Shown: positions 23,615 to 32,400, numbered from the stretch's first letter. The stretch: 64,000 bases of DNA from Oceanidesulfovibrio indonesiensis (GCF_007625075.1 NZ_QMIE01000001.1:394848-458847); one strand, 5' to 3'. The notes: generated by a model not told the origin, from the letters alone. Translations and numbers: made by a program.

Positions 23615-24871
23615 TTACGAGGGCTTCGAGACAAGCACCGGCGTCACGGTGCGTCTGGATCGCGGCAGGATGGCCGTGGTGGATCGCGGCCAGCCGGCAG
23701 GGGATTCGCCCGCGTTCAGGTTCGCTTCGAGCTGCTCCAGAAAGCGCTTATCCAGCTTGTGCGCGTCCGAGTCCATGAACTCGCGGACCACGGCCCGGGC
23801 AGGCGGGAACTGTCCGCGCAGGGCCAGGGCTGCGGCCAGGTTGCCGGCGGCGTACGGGTCTGTGGGGTCGTCGGCGACTGCCTGGCGGAATTCGGCCTCG
23901 GCTCGCTCGGTTTCGCCTGCTTCCCACAGGATCATGCCTTGGTTGATGCGCGCCGTGGACATGGCCGGGTCGGTCGCCAGGGCCTCTGCGTACAGTGCGC
24001 GTGCTTCGCCCGCATTGCCCACGTTGGCTTTCTTGATGCCCTCGAACTGGCAGCTTTCCGCGCCGGCGAGCACCACATGGTTCGGACCCAGGCACGGGCA
24101 GCGCCGCGCCCGGCAGGGCATGGGCTCCTCGTATAGTGCGATGCCGGTGAGCAGGTTGCCCATCACGGTCTTTTCCCCGGCGCAGCGGTAGACCGTGCCG
24201 TCCGGCTCCATCCGGATGAAGCTGCGTCCGCCGTTGCAGAGCACGCCGCAGAAATCGAACACGGTCTTCTTGCCGGCGTCCGGATGGTCGCTGAAGTGGG
24301 CCTTGGCCTCGGCCGGATAGGCGGCCGGGTACTCGCGGTCCTCGTGTACGCCCTTGAACGGCCGGGGGGTGATGGTCACGCCCTGTTCGGCCAGGCGGTC
24401 GCGGTCCTCGGCGTAGCGGTGGATGAGGTCCGGGTGCAGCACGTAGTTGACCACCACGTTGAAGCCGCGGCCGGTGAGTTCGTTCACGTTGCGCACAAAG
24501 GCGTCCATGCCGCCCCGGCGCTCGCGCTCTTCCACGTGCAGGGCCACGTAGAGATCGTGCACGCGCTTTGGGTCTATCTGTCTGGCGAAGCGGGCGACTT
24601 CTTTGGTGAGACTCAGGTTCGTGTCCACGGAGACCTTATGCGTTTCGGTCAGCGCGGCGCAGAGGTCCACGAAATTCGGATAGAGGAAAGGCTCGCCGCC
24701 GGTCATTCCCACGACCCACTCCCGGCCGGTGCCGTCGAGGAACTGCCTGAGCCGGTCCACTGGCAGGTTTTCCTGCACCGGGCTGTTGTCGTGCGGATAA
24801 TAGCAGTAATGACACCGGAAATTGCACTTCCGCGTCATGTTCCACATGAGGTAGTTTTTTGCTTTGGCCAT
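23615..24871 (-). CDS. Radical SAM protein with C-terminal TPR repeats
   Basis: A 418-aa protein starting at the ATG at 24871 (GGAG five bases upstream; upstream in-frame residues look non-coding). The [4Fe-4S]/SAM motif is CNFRCHYC (C16, C20, C23), with MTGGEPFLYP as the GGEP motif. A cysteine group after the barrel (FCGVLCNGG, then CRAC-like CRARRCPC) suggests a SPASM-like auxiliary cluster. From ~residue 295 on, two to three TPR units follow (ALYAEALATDPAMSTARINQG; AEFRQAVADDPTDPYAAGNLA). SPASM-type enzymes modify peptides or proteins; the TPR may recruit the substrate. No small precursor peptide gene is obvious nearby. Confidence 0.85.
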   Translation of the reverse strand: MAKAKNYLMWNMTRKCNFRCHYCYYPHDNSPVQENLPVDRLRQFLDGTGREWVVGMTGGEPFLYPNFVDLCAALTETHKVSVDTNLSLTKEVARFARQIDPKRVHDLYVALHVEERERRGGMDAFVRNVNELTGRGFNVVVNYVLHPDLIHRYAEDRDRLAEQGVTITPRPFKGVHEDREYPAAYPAEAKAHFSDHPDAGKKTVFDFCGVLCNGGRSFIRMEPDGTVYRCAGEKTVMGNLLTGIALYEEPMPCRARRCPCLGPNHVVLAGAESCQFEGIKKANVGNAGEARALYAEALATDPAMSTARINQGMILWEAGETERAEAEFRQAVADDPTDPYAAGNLAAALALRGQFPPARAVVREFMDSDAHKLDKRFLEQLEANLNAGESPAGWPRSTTAILPRSRRTVTPVLVSKPS

Positions 24872-25213
24872 GGAGACTCCGTCCGGATTGGGAAGAAGGA
24901 ACCCTAGCGCAAGGAGGGCGGCGGGCCAAGGGGGAATGTGGCTGGACCGGAAAAATGCTGCATAATGCAACGCTGCCCTGATGAATAAGGCTTTTGTTCG
25001 GCCCGGAATGCAGCATGAGCATCCCGGACGTGCGGCGCGATCGGATTCAAAGTGAAGCTGCTATCACCATACGCCATTCATTTTCTTGACATGAAACACT
25101 AAAAAATTGTTAAGGTATGGAATGGCTGCACGCTGCCGTAGTTTGCGGTCGCAGAAGGGGGGCCGCTTTGAGACGTGGCCGTAAACTGCAATGGAGTTCG
25201 GGCGAACAACACC
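24872..25213. other. Divergent intergenic region
   Basis: This 342-bp region separates the radical SAM gene (minus) from the response regulator (plus). No gene is supported. It holds a short inverted repeat (TGCATAATGCA near 24960) and a promoter candidate at 25086-25113. Confidence 0.5.
25086..25113 (+). promoter_or_regulatory. sigma70-like promoter of the GGDEF response regulator
   Basis: A perfect TTGACA (25086-25091) is followed after 16 bp by TGTTAA (25108-25113), in a locally AT-rich stretch ~100 bp upstream of the gene. The -10 match is only moderate. Confidence 0.45.
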
Positions 25214-26197
25214 ATGACCAAGGCCTTGATACAAGACGCCATGCGCATCCTCATCGTGGATGATTCGGACACGGCGCGGATGCTGCTGCAAACCATCCTC
25301 CAGCAAGCCGGCTACACCAATCTGGTGACGGCGCGCGTTGCAAGGGAGGCGCTGGAAGTGCTCGGCCTGCGGGGCGACAGGCCTCGGGATGTCGATTTCG
25401 ACTGCATTCTCATGGACATCAACATGCCAGGCATGGACGGCATCGAGGCCACGCGCATCATCAAGGAAGACCCGGATTTCAAGGACATCCCTGTCATCAT
25501 GGTTACGGCCAGCGAAGACGAGGCGAACCTGGAAAAGGCCTTCGAAAGCGGGGCCACCGATTACATCAACAAACCCGTGCGACAGATCGAACTCACCGCG
25601 CGGATCGGCTCGGTGCTCAGGCTCAAGCACGAGATGGACATGCGCAAGTCCCGCGAGCGGGAACTGGAAAACCTGACACGGACATTCCAGGAACTGTCCA
25701 ATCTGGACGGCCTCACAGGCGTAGCCAACCGCCGCCGGTTCGACGACGTGTACGACAGGGAGTGGCGCAGCGCCCGCCGCGACAACGCGGACATCTCGCT
25801 GCTCATGCTCGATATCGATTTCTTCAAGGCGTACAATGACCGCTACGGCCACTTGAAAGGAGACGCCTGCCTGACCAGGGTGGCGCAGTGTCTGAACAAA
25901 GAGATCAAACGGCCGAGGGACCTCGTGGCGCGATACGGCGGCGAGGAGTTCGCGCTCATCCTCCCCGAGACGGACCTGGACGGCGCCCACCGTATAGCCG
26001 AGAGCATTCGCCAGCGTGTGCTCGAACTGAACATCGAGCACGCGGATTCGGAAACAGGGGTGGTCACTGTGAGCGTTGGCGTGGCCTCGGGAAAGCCCTC
26101 GGGCATGCCCTCGCCGGCCGATCTTCTGGCAAGCTCGGACAAGGCGCTCTACCGCGCCAAGCTGGAAGGCCGCAACCGGGTGTGCCTGGCGGAATGA
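25214..26197 (+). CDS. Response regulator with diguanylate cyclase (GGDEF) output
   Basis: A 327-aa cytoplasmic protein made of a receiver domain (~10-130; acidic pair D16/D17, phospho-acceptor D68 in LMDINMPG, K120 in NKP), a short coiled-coil linker (~137-160) and a GGDEF domain (~162-325). The active site is GGEEF (242-246) and an inhibitory RxxD site (R233-D236) stands five residues before it, so it should make cyclic di-GMP and be product-inhibited, much like PleD or WspR. The start is uncertain: ATG 25214 is chosen, with ATG 25241 (MRILIVDD) and GTG 25175 as alternatives. No sensor kinase gene is adjacent. Confidence 0.92.
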   Translation: MTKALIQDAMRILIVDDSDTARMLLQTILQQAGYTNLVTARVAREALEVLGLRGDRPRDVDFDCILMDINMPGMDGIEATRIIKEDPDFKDIPVIMVTASEDEANLEKAFESGATDYINKPVRQIELTARIGSVLRLKHEMDMRKSRERELENLTRTFQELSNLDGLTGVANRRRFDDVYDREWRSARRDNADISLLMLDIDFFKAYNDRYGHLKGDACLTRVAQCLNKEIKRPRDLVARYGGEEFALILPETDLDGAHRIAESIRQRVLELNIEHADSETGVVTVSVGVASGKPSGMPSPADLLASSDKALYRAKLEGRNRVCLAE

Positions 26198-26224
26198 CAG
26201 GACGGCGCCGGCTGCCGCGCAGGC

Positions 26225-26875
26225 TCAGTTTTCGCTGTCGGCAACCTGCTCTGCGATATCCAGCTCCAGCTGCGCGAACATGGCGGCGAAAGCCGCTTCC
26301 ATGGCCTGAACAACGCCGGCGGCGCCCTCTCCTTCCACCGATGCGCGCTCGGAGTACGTGCGATCCATGATGATGGAGTACTCCATGCCGTCGTCCCGGA
26401 TGAGGGTGGCGTGCAGCCGGGCCATGGTCTGCGATGGCTTGGCGGAGTAGTCCGCATACAACTCTTCGATATTCGTCTCCAGGACATAGAGGCTGTCCGT
26501 GCTGCTGCTTGGCGGAAGCACGGCGGCGAACAGTCCGGCGTCCCGTATCCAGCGGGTCATGGCCTGGCTCACCTGGTCCGCGGGTGGGGCCAGGAAGAGG
26601 TGGTAGTAGTCCGTGACGAACGCGCCGTCTTCGAGTTTGTAGACGAGCTCACGCGAGCTGAAGCTTGGGGCGGCGGTGAGTCGCCGAATCTTTATGCGCT
26701 CGGACAGGGGCTTCTCCAGCAGCGGAGCGCCGTCCCGCAACGGGTTCAGCGTGTAGTAACGCTTGCTCGGGCTCGGTTGCGAGAGCTCGCCCAGACAGCC
26801 TGCAGCAAGCAGCGTCACGGCCAGCAGGGCCATGGTCGCCAGCAGCCGCAGGGCGGCGTATCGGAAAGGCCTCAT
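26225..26875 (-). CDS. PqiC-like ABC transport auxiliary lipoprotein
   Basis: A 216-aa lipoprotein: signal peptide with lipobox LLAAGC (~22-27), then the ABC_trans_aux fold opening with KRYYTLNPL and containing YKLEDGAFVTDYYHLFLAPPADQVSQAMTRWI, close to PqiC/YmbA. These outer-membrane-anchored lipoproteins bind the tip of MCE tubes and are thought to complete a lipid path across the periplasm. It overlaps the MCE gene by 4 bp and is the last gene of the first MCE locus. It converges with the GGDEF gene, 27 bp away. Confidence 0.85.
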   Translation of the reverse strand: MRPFRYAALRLLATMALLAVTLLAAGCLGELSQPSPSKRYYTLNPLRDGAPLLEKPLSERIKIRRLTAAPSFSSRELVYKLEDGAFVTDYYHLFLAPPADQVSQAMTRWIRDAGLFAAVLPPSSSTDSLYVLETNIEELYADYSAKPSQTMARLHATLIRDDGMEYSIIMDRTYSERASVEGEGAAGVVQAMEAAFAAMFAQLELDIAEQVADSEN

Positions 26876-28029
26876 CGTTTATCCTCCAGGGGAGCTTCCG
26901 GCGGCGGCTCGCCGAAGAAGAGCCGTGCGGGATTCTGCTTCACGTCGCCGGTCAGCTCGTCCAGATTGCGGAGTACGCTCCGAAGGTCTTCCACCAGTGC
27001 GGACACGTCGTCTCGTTCGTTGATGACGAGATCGTCCAGGCTGCGGAGCAAGCGCTTGAGCTGCACGGCGGCCTTGCGGATTTCCATGGACGCCTGCTGG
27101 ACGTTGTCCAGGGTTTCCGGAAGCTTGTCCGCGCCTTTCTGGAGCTGCGGGTTGTCCAGGAAGTCGTCCAGAGCGGTGGCGGCGCGGTCGAATTTCGCGG
27201 CCGCATCCCGCACGGTGTTGACGATTTCGTGCAGATTCTGCTCGTTGTCTTCAAGGATGCGCCGTGCCGCGGAGACGCTGGCCGAGGCATTGGGTATGAG
27301 GGTGTCGGCCTCGGGCGCGTTGAGCAGGGTGTTCACGCGGTGCAGGATGTCGCGCAGCTCGGAGAGGTTCTGGCCGACGAGTTCGCCCAGGGTGGCCACG
27401 TCCGCTTCCTGCAACGCCTTGTCCAGGCTCTGCACGAAACTCTGGATGGTCTGGATGAGGGACTGGAAGTCCATGTCGTCAAGCTTCTTGAAGAGCCGGG
27501 AGATGGAGTCGAAAGCGCTTTCCAGGCGGCTCAGCGTGGACGGGGCCGAGGGAATGTACAGGGTATCCGGCTCCCAGGTTAGCGGGAGCTGGGGGTTGGC
27601 CTGGGGATCGAAGAAGTTGACCTCCAGGTAGCCCACGCCGGTGAGCCCCTGGGTGGTCATGCGCACTCGCAACCCCTGCGCCACGAGCTTGGGCACGGTA
27701 GTCTCGATGTCCCGGTCGTTGAGGAAGTTCTCCATGGTCTTCTCGGAGAGTTCCATGCCGACGAGCACGTACCGTCCGGTATCGCCTTTCGGGTCGTACC
27801 GTTGGGAGAGGAAGCCGATGCGCTTGACGCGGCCTATCTGCACGCCCCGAAACTTGACGGGCGCGCCCACATCCAGACCCTGCACGGACTCGTTGAAGTA
27901 CGTCTCCGCCGGGATGGTGTTTTCGCGCCACAGAGCGCCTGCCCCCAGCACGGCGGCTGTGCCCAGTATGAGCAGTGAGCCGACGATAATGAAAAGCCCA
28001 AGCTTGAAATGGTTGGTGGTGTCGCTCAT
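26872..28029 (-). CDS. MCE-domain (MlaD/PqiB-like) lipid-binding protein
   Basis: A 385-aa protein with one N-terminal membrane anchor (FKLGLFIIVGSLLILGTAAVLG), one MCE domain (~40-130; YFNESVQGLDVGAPVKFRGVQIGRV) and a long helical region (~170-360) rich in coiled-coil heptads such as LDNVQQASMEIRKAAVQLKRLL. Single-MCE proteins form hexameric rings, and the helical tails can form a needle across the periplasm, as in LetB/PqiB-class or Mce proteins. The start overlaps the ATPase stop by 4 bp. It is clearly distinct from the short 149-aa MlaD encoded at 32422. Confidence 0.9.
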   Translation of the reverse strand: MSDTTNHFKLGLFIIVGSLLILGTAAVLGAGALWRENTIPAETYFNESVQGLDVGAPVKFRGVQIGRVKRIGFLSQRYDPKGDTGRYVLVGMELSEKTMENFLNDRDIETTVPKLVAQGLRVRMTTQGLTGVGYLEVNFFDPQANPQLPLTWEPDTLYIPSAPSTLSRLESAFDSISRLFKKLDDMDFQSLIQTIQSFVQSLDKALQEADVATLGELVGQNLSELRDILHRVNTLLNAPEADTLIPNASASVSAARRILEDNEQNLHEIVNTVRDAAAKFDRAATALDDFLDNPQLQKGADKLPETLDNVQQASMEIRKAAVQLKRLLRSLDDLVINERDDVSALVEDLRSVLRNLDELTGDVKQNPARLFFGEPPPEAPLEDKR

Positions 28030-28793
28030 GTCTGGCTCGTCGTCTCGGCTTGCCTCAGGAAGAACTGCCGCACGCGTTCGTTCTCGGACGTATCCCGGAG
28101 CGTGCGGGGATCGCCTTCGGCTAGTATCTTTTTCGTTGTCTTGTCCAGCATGATGATCCGATCCGCCACCGTATAGATGGATGCGAGTTCGTGGGTGACG
28201 ATGACGAAGGTCATGCCCAGCGATGCCCTGAGGTCCAGGATAAGCCGGTCGATCTCGGCCGAGGTCACCGGATCCAGGCCGGCGGAGGGTTCGTCCAGAA
28301 AGAGTATGGGCGGGTCGAGGGCCATGGCCCTGGCAATGGCCGCGCGCTTCTGCATGCCGCCGGAAAGTTCCGAGGGCATGCGTCCTTCGGTGCCGGCCAG
28401 CCCCACCAGGGAAAGCTTCATGCGGCAGATCAGGTCCATGGCCTCGTCCGGCAGGTTGGTGAACTCCTCCAGAGGCAGGCGCACGTTCTGCAAGAGTGTC
28501 ATGGAGCCGAACAGCGCGCCGGACTGGTACATCACGCCGATGCGCGAAAGCAGCTTTTGCCGCGTCCGGCCCGAGGCTGTGGAGATGTCCTGGTCCTCGA
28601 TGTAGATGTGGCCGGTTGCCGGCTTGTACAGGCCGATCATGTGCTTGAGCAGGGTGGATTTGCCGCAGCCCGAGCCGCCCAGGATCACGAAAATCTCTCC
28701 GCGCTGCACCGTAAAATCGATATCGTCGATGATCACGGTGTTGCCGTATGCGGCGGTGAAGTTTTCCACGCGGATGATCGTTTCGCTCGCCAT
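28026..28793 (-). CDS. MlaF-type ABC ATPase of the first MCE system
   Basis: A 255-aa ATPase. Walker A is GGSGCGKST, the Q-loop lies in YQSGALFGSMTL (MlaF-specific GALF), the signature is LSGGMQKR, Walker B is LFLDEPSAGLDP and the switch is VTHE. The GALFGS and LSGGMQKRAAIARA sequences are diagnostic of MCE/Mla ATPases. It overlaps the permease stop by one base (TGATG) and the MCE gene start by 4 bp. It should power lipid transfer by the STAS-MlaE permease encoded next to it. Confidence 0.93.
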   Translation of the reverse strand: MASETIIRVENFTAAYGNTVIIDDIDFTVQRGEIFVILGGSGCGKSTLLKHMIGLYKPATGHIYIEDQDISTASGRTRQKLLSRIGVMYQSGALFGSMTLLQNVRLPLEEFTNLPDEAMDLICRMKLSLVGLAGTEGRMPSELSGGMQKRAAIARAMALDPPILFLDEPSAGLDPVTSAEIDRLILDLRASLGMTFVIVTHELASIYTVADRIIMLDKTTKKILAEGDPRTLRDTSENERVRQFFLRQAETTSQT

Positions 28794-29905
28794 CAGATAC
28801 CCAGCATGTAGAAAGTGACCGCCATGATGCCGTCGGCAACGGCGATGAGCACGAGTCCGGAGACCACGGACGAGGTGGTGGACGCGCCTACGGCGCGGGC
28901 TCCGGTGCCGGTGGACAGACCGCGGTGGCAGCCGATGCCAGCCACCAGGATGCTGAACACGAACGCCTTGAACAATCCGCCGATCACGTCGCCCATGGTG
29001 AGGGACGCTACCACCCGCTGCGTGTACGTGGTGAAAGAGTAACCGAATCCCATGACCACGATCGCGCCGCCGGCCAGGGCGAAGAGGTTGAAGAACATGG
29101 TGAGCAGCGGCGTGACAGCCATGGCCGCCAGTACACGCGGCACGGCGAGAAAGCTCAGCGGATTGAGGCCCATGGTGGTCAGGGCGTTTATTTCTTCGTT
29201 GACCTTCATGGTGCCGATCTCGGCTGCGAAGGCCGAGCCGGACCGGCCAGCCAGCAGAATGGCCGTGACCAGTGCGCCGAGTTCGCGGACCATGGCGATG
29301 CCGAGCATGTCGGCTATGTAGATGTCTGCGCCGAAGCGCTGAAGAGGTATGGCGGACTGAAACGCCATGATCAGGCCCATGAGCGAGCCGATGAGCGCGA
29401 CGATGGGCAGGGCGTTGGCCCCGGCGGATTCGGCAATGGCGATGGTGTCCTTCCAGCGGATCTTGTGCGGCATGAGCACGGCCGCCGCGAATGCCTGGCC
29501 GGCTGCTCCCACGAAACCGATGAGATCGCGGAAGTCCCGCCAGAAGGCGTAAGCGGCGCGGCCCACATCCTCGGGCAGCGACCAGCGCGGCTGCTCCTGC
29601 TCCCGGGCTTTGGCCAGCCGCTCCGGGTCGAAGGGTTGGAGCTGGGAGGCGAAGTCCGGGTTGAGCCCCTGCCTCTGGATACGGCCGCCGCGCTGCAGGG
29701 TGGTTATTTCGATCTCCATGACCAGGGCCGCTCCGGCGCCGTCCAGGTACTCCACGCCGGAGAGGTCCAGCACGGAAATGGCGGCCTTGTCCACGGCGGC
29801 CACGGCCTCGTCCCAGACCTGGGCGACGCCTTTGGCGTCCAGTCGTCCTTTCAGGGAAAGGGTCGATCCGCTCGCGGCGGCTGTGGCTCTGGGGGCATCG
29901 GTCAC
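28793..29905 (-). CDS. MlaE-family permease with fused N-terminal STAS (MlaB-like) domain
   Basis: A 370-aa protein. Residues ~12-95 are a STAS domain (SVLDLSGVEYLDGAGAALV), equivalent to the separate MlaB of Escherichia coli. The permease follows: GSLMGLIMAFQSAIPLQRFGADIYIADMLGIAMVRELGALVTAILLAGR is the canonical MlaE core with its coupling helix, with ~5 membrane helices to the C-terminus. The start is a GTG at 29905, with GGAG nine bases upstream. The STAS serine position reads DGAGA, so it lacks a phosphorylatable Ser and is probably structural. First gene of the first MCE locus. Confidence 0.88.
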   Translation of the reverse strand: MTDAPRATAAASGSTLSLKGRLDAKGVAQVWDEAVAAVDKAAISVLDLSGVEYLDGAGAALVMEIEITTLQRGGRIQRQGLNPDFASQLQPFDPERLAKAREQEQPRWSLPEDVGRAAYAFWRDFRDLIGFVGAAGQAFAAAVLMPHKIRWKDTIAIAESAGANALPIVALIGSLMGLIMAFQSAIPLQRFGADIYIADMLGIAMVRELGALVTAILLAGRSGSAFAAEIGTMKVNEEINALTTMGLNPLSFLAVPRVLAAMAVTPLLTMFFNLFALAGGAIVVMGFGYSFTTYTQRVVASLTMGDVIGGLFKAFVFSILVAGIGCHRGLSTGTGARAVGASTTSSVVSGLVLIAVADGIMAVTFYMLGI

Positions 29906-29987
29906 GTGCAATGGCTCCGGGCTCAATGGCGGCTGGTCAATCCTGAAAACCCTACTGCATGGCGTAATGGGGCACAAGGGGGAGTGG

Positions 29988-30665
29988 CTAGACGGCGGTA
30001 TCGACCGCGGACGCCGGATTCCGGTCGGCAGGCGGCTCGGCAGCCCCGTACGCAGCGAGACCGTTTGTACGGCGCTGCTGCACGAGCTCCATGCGCGCTT
30101 CGGTCTCCATGGCCTGCGCCCTGGCGGCCACGGCCTGGTCCTGGCCCGAGGGCTGGGCCGGGGCGAGAGCGGCGCGGCGAATGGCCTGCGCTTTCTCCAC
30201 GGTGGCTTGGGGGTCGCCTTGCACCTTTGCCGTGTCGATGGAGACCTCGCCGGATACGGCGTACTGTTGGCCGTCCGGTCCCTGGGTATGGGTGTAGCGG
30301 GCGCCGCCCACCACAAGGCCGCCGCCGGCTGCAATGTGCGCCTGCTCGTGGGAGCGCACTTCCTGGTCGCGCTGCTGCAACTCCGTGAGTTTGGCGAGTT
30401 CCGCCGCAGAGAGTTCTCTTACGTCGCGCGGGTTCAAGCCGGCCTCGACAGCCACGGCCGATACGGCTGTCGTGTTGGAGCCGGATGAAGGGAGCGGGCG
30501 GGCGGCCCCGGACGGTTGCTCATGGCCTGCATTTCCCGCGGCGTTATCGCCAATCGACTGGCGCGTTCGGGTAGTGCGGAGGGCGGCGGGCTGTTGTTCC
30601 GACCCTGCGGCCTGGGTGTTCGGTGCAGGCGTTTGCCCGAGTATTGTGCTGAGGACCTGGTCCAT
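29988..30665 (-). CDS. CJM1_0395/SprA-related putative metalloprotease
   Basis: A 225-aa protein with an Ala/Gln/Pro-rich N-terminus and a conserved core (~80-165): LSAAELAKLTELQQRDQEVRSHEQAHIAAGG contains HEQAH, an HExxH zinc-protease motif, followed by YTHTQGPDGQQYAVSGEVSIDT, the diagnostic block of the SprA-related (CJM1_0395-type) family. Function is not established; the metalloprotease label rests on HExxH. It lies between two MCE loci but has its own Shine-Dalgarno site and a possible sigma28-type promoter, suggesting separate control. Confidence 0.85.
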   Translation of the reverse strand: MDQVLSTILGQTPAPNTQAAGSEQQPAALRTTRTRQSIGDNAAGNAGHEQPSGAARPLPSSGSNTTAVSAVAVEAGLNPRDVRELSAAELAKLTELQQRDQEVRSHEQAHIAAGGGLVVGGARYTHTQGPDGQQYAVSGEVSIDTAKVQGDPQATVEKAQAIRRAALAPAQPSGQDQAVAARAQAMETEARMELVQQRRTNGLAAYGAAEPPADRNPASAVDTAV

Positions 30666-30705
30666 GTCCGATTTCCTGGGAGATACAATTCACCACGTAT
30701 CGTCC

Positions 30706-30733
30706 TTATCGGCAGGTTGCTGGACAGACTTGA
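30706..30733 (-). promoter_or_regulatory. Possible FliA (sigma28) promoter
   Basis: On the minus strand, a perfect GCCGATAA (30706-30713) is preceded by TCAAGTCT (30726-30733; six of eight match TAAAGTTT) with a 12-bp spacer, one more than ideal. It lies ~41 bp upstream of the start at 30665. Confidence 0.4.
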
Positions 30734-30742
30734 GGGGCTGAT

Positions 30743-30778
30743 AAAAAAAGCGCGGAAGGTGTGACCCTCCCGCGCTTT
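30743..30778 (-). terminator. Intrinsic terminator of the mla operon
   Basis: AAAGCGCGG (30747-30755) pairs with CCGCGCTTT (30770-30778) around a GC-rich interior. On the minus strand the stem is followed by a run of seven T. It lies 25 bp past the mlaA stop. Confidence 0.88.
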
Positions 30779-30802
30779 GCAGAGTTCGATTTCGGATGCC
30801 TG

Positions 30803-31789
30803 TTACCTGGCGATCTTGTTCCGGCGCATCTGGATATAGGCGTCACGCATGGCCGCGTAGGGCGAAATCGCCGTGGCCTTGAAGTCGTCGTAGTAGTCCA
30901 GCTGGAACGAGATGTAGTTGAACTTCTGGTAGGCCCAGACACCGTACTCGGTCCACCATTGCCATGGTTCCGATTGCCAGAACGGCCACGGAGCAATGTA
31001 GGTGATAGGGTTGAAAAACGTGCTGTCCACTCCCATGCCGATGCCGTCGCGCAGAGTGGTGGGCCCCAGGATCGGAAGCACGAGGTAGAACCCGTCTCCG
31101 AAACCCCATACGGCGAGAGTCTGGCCGAAGTCTTCCGTGTCCGTTTCGACGATTCCCTTCTTGTCGTTGAAGGTGCCGGCGAAACCCAGGAATCCGAAGG
31201 CAGTGTTGCCGATGAAGCGGGACATGTGCACCCCTGCCCCCTTGAACTTCCCCTGGAGCAGGGAGTTGGCGATGTACATGGGCGCCTTGAGGTTGTCGAA
31301 GAAGTTGCGCACGCCGACGCGCGCCTTCACAGGCATCACGTAGTTGTAGCCGCGGCCCAGTGGCTGGAGGACGCCTGTGTATAAAGCGTCGTTGAAGTTG
31401 AACCAGAAACGGTTCCAGCCGGCCAGCGGGTCGGCTACAGTGGCGTATTCATCGTACTCGTCATAGTACTCGTACTCGTCCGCCGCCAGACCGGTATGGC
31501 GAAGGCCGCCATTGGCGACGAAATCGAATGCGAGGTCGGTATCGTCGAAGAAGAAGGGGTGGAGATCGAGAAGGCCGAACTCGTCGAAACCTGCCGCGGG
31601 CCCTCCAGTGCGCCCGGCCACCAGGGCATCCCTGGCGAGCGCGTCCTCGTCTGCATGGTCGGCGATCCGGCTGGCGGCTGGCTCCGAAGGCTGGGATGCG
31701 ATATCCGGGCCGGGGGCGCGTTGCGCCGAGCAGGCAGAACCGACGGCAAAGACGAGAGAGAGGAGAAGCAGCGACAGGATACGGTTCAT
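30803..31789 (-). CDS. mlaA: MlaA (VacJ) phospholipid-removing outer-membrane lipoprotein
   Basis: A 328-aa lipoprotein with lipobox VGSAC (~16-20). The MlaA domain begins near residue 120 (DPLAGWNRFWFNFND) and includes RVGVRNFFDNLKAP, GRFIGNT-like MSRFIGNTAFGFLG and GPTTLRDGIGMG. MlaA removes surface-exposed phospholipids from the outer leaflet and passes them to MlaC. Unlike the ~250-aa Escherichia coli protein, it has a ~95-residue insert after the lipid anchor, rich in D, E and Y, including DEYEYYDEYDEY (~103-114). Last gene of the minus-strand mla operon, followed by a strong terminator. Confidence 0.93.
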   Translation of the reverse strand: MNRILSLLLLSLVFAVGSACSAQRAPGPDIASQPSEPAASRIADHADEDALARDALVAGRTGGPAAGFDEFGLLDLHPFFFDDTDLAFDFVANGGLRHTGLAADEYEYYDEYDEYATVADPLAGWNRFWFNFNDALYTGVLQPLGRGYNYVMPVKARVGVRNFFDNLKAPMYIANSLLQGKFKGAGVHMSRFIGNTAFGFLGFAGTFNDKKGIVETDTEDFGQTLAVWGFGDGFYLVLPILGPTTLRDGIGMGVDSTFFNPITYIAPWPFWQSEPWQWWTEYGVWAYQKFNYISFQLDYYDDFKATAISPYAAMRDAYIQMRRNKIAR

Positions 31790-31809
31790 AATGGCTCCGG
31801 AAGCGTTGC

Positions 31810-32400
31810 TCAGGATTTACTGCGTTGCTTGGCGGCCCTTTCCTTGAGCACGGAGATGAGCTCGTCCGGGGTCTTGTTGATCATGAGTTCCTGGAACTGG
31901 GAGCGATAGTTCTGCACGAGGCTGACGCCTTCGATGATCACATCATATATGCGCCATTGGTCGCTCGTATCTTCCATGCGGTAGTTGATGGGCAACCGCT
32001 GGGCGCTGCTCACGACTTCGGTGCGGATTTCCACCTGATTCGCTCGCATGGAACTTGTCGAAAGATATTCAACGCGCTGGTTGCTGTACTTTTCCAGAGC
32101 GTCCCGGTAGGTGGCCTCCAGCAACTGGGACATGGCATCGGCCGCCTCTTCCCTTTGCTGCGCAGAGAATTGCCGCCAGTGCACGCCCAGTGCGCGGGCT
32201 GTGAGCGCCTTGAAGTCGAAGATCGCGTGGATTTCGGAGCGGAGTTGCTCCTCGTCCAGAGTCGGCTGCTCCAGAAGCGAAAGAATGTTGTTTATGGCGT
32301 TGCGCAGAGCGGACTCCGCGTCTTGCGTTGCGTCGGCTTGGGCAAGGCCGGGAAGGCACAGGCACGCGAGCAGTGCGGCTATGATGCAGGTTTTCTTCAT
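31810..32400 (-). CDS. mlaC: MlaC periplasmic phospholipid shuttle
   Basis: A 196-aa protein with a cleavable signal peptide (ending LPGLAQADA, ~23). The MlaC/Ttg2D fold shows in FDFKALTARALGVHWRQFSAQQREE and in YRMEDTSDQWRIYDVIIEGVSLVQNYRSQF, the family's most conserved stretch. It ferries phospholipid between MlaA and MlaD. It lies 20 bp upstream of mlaA and ~21 bp downstream of mlaD on the same strand. Confidence 0.93.
   Translation of the reverse strand: MKKTCIIAALLACLCLPGLAQADATQDAESALRNAINNILSLLEQPTLDEEQLRSEIHAIFDFKALTARALGVHWRQFSAQQREEAADAMSQLLEATYRDALEKYSNQRVEYLSTSSMRANQVEIRTEVVSSAQRLPINYRMEDTSDQWRIYDVIIEGVSLVQNYRSQFQELMINKTPDELISVLKERAAKQRSKS

Noticed and set aside
28793..29905. STAS part of the MlaE fusion as a partner for the RsbW kinase at 622
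   Set aside because: Its acceptor position reads DGAGA, without a serine to phosphorylate, so it cannot act as a classical antagonist.
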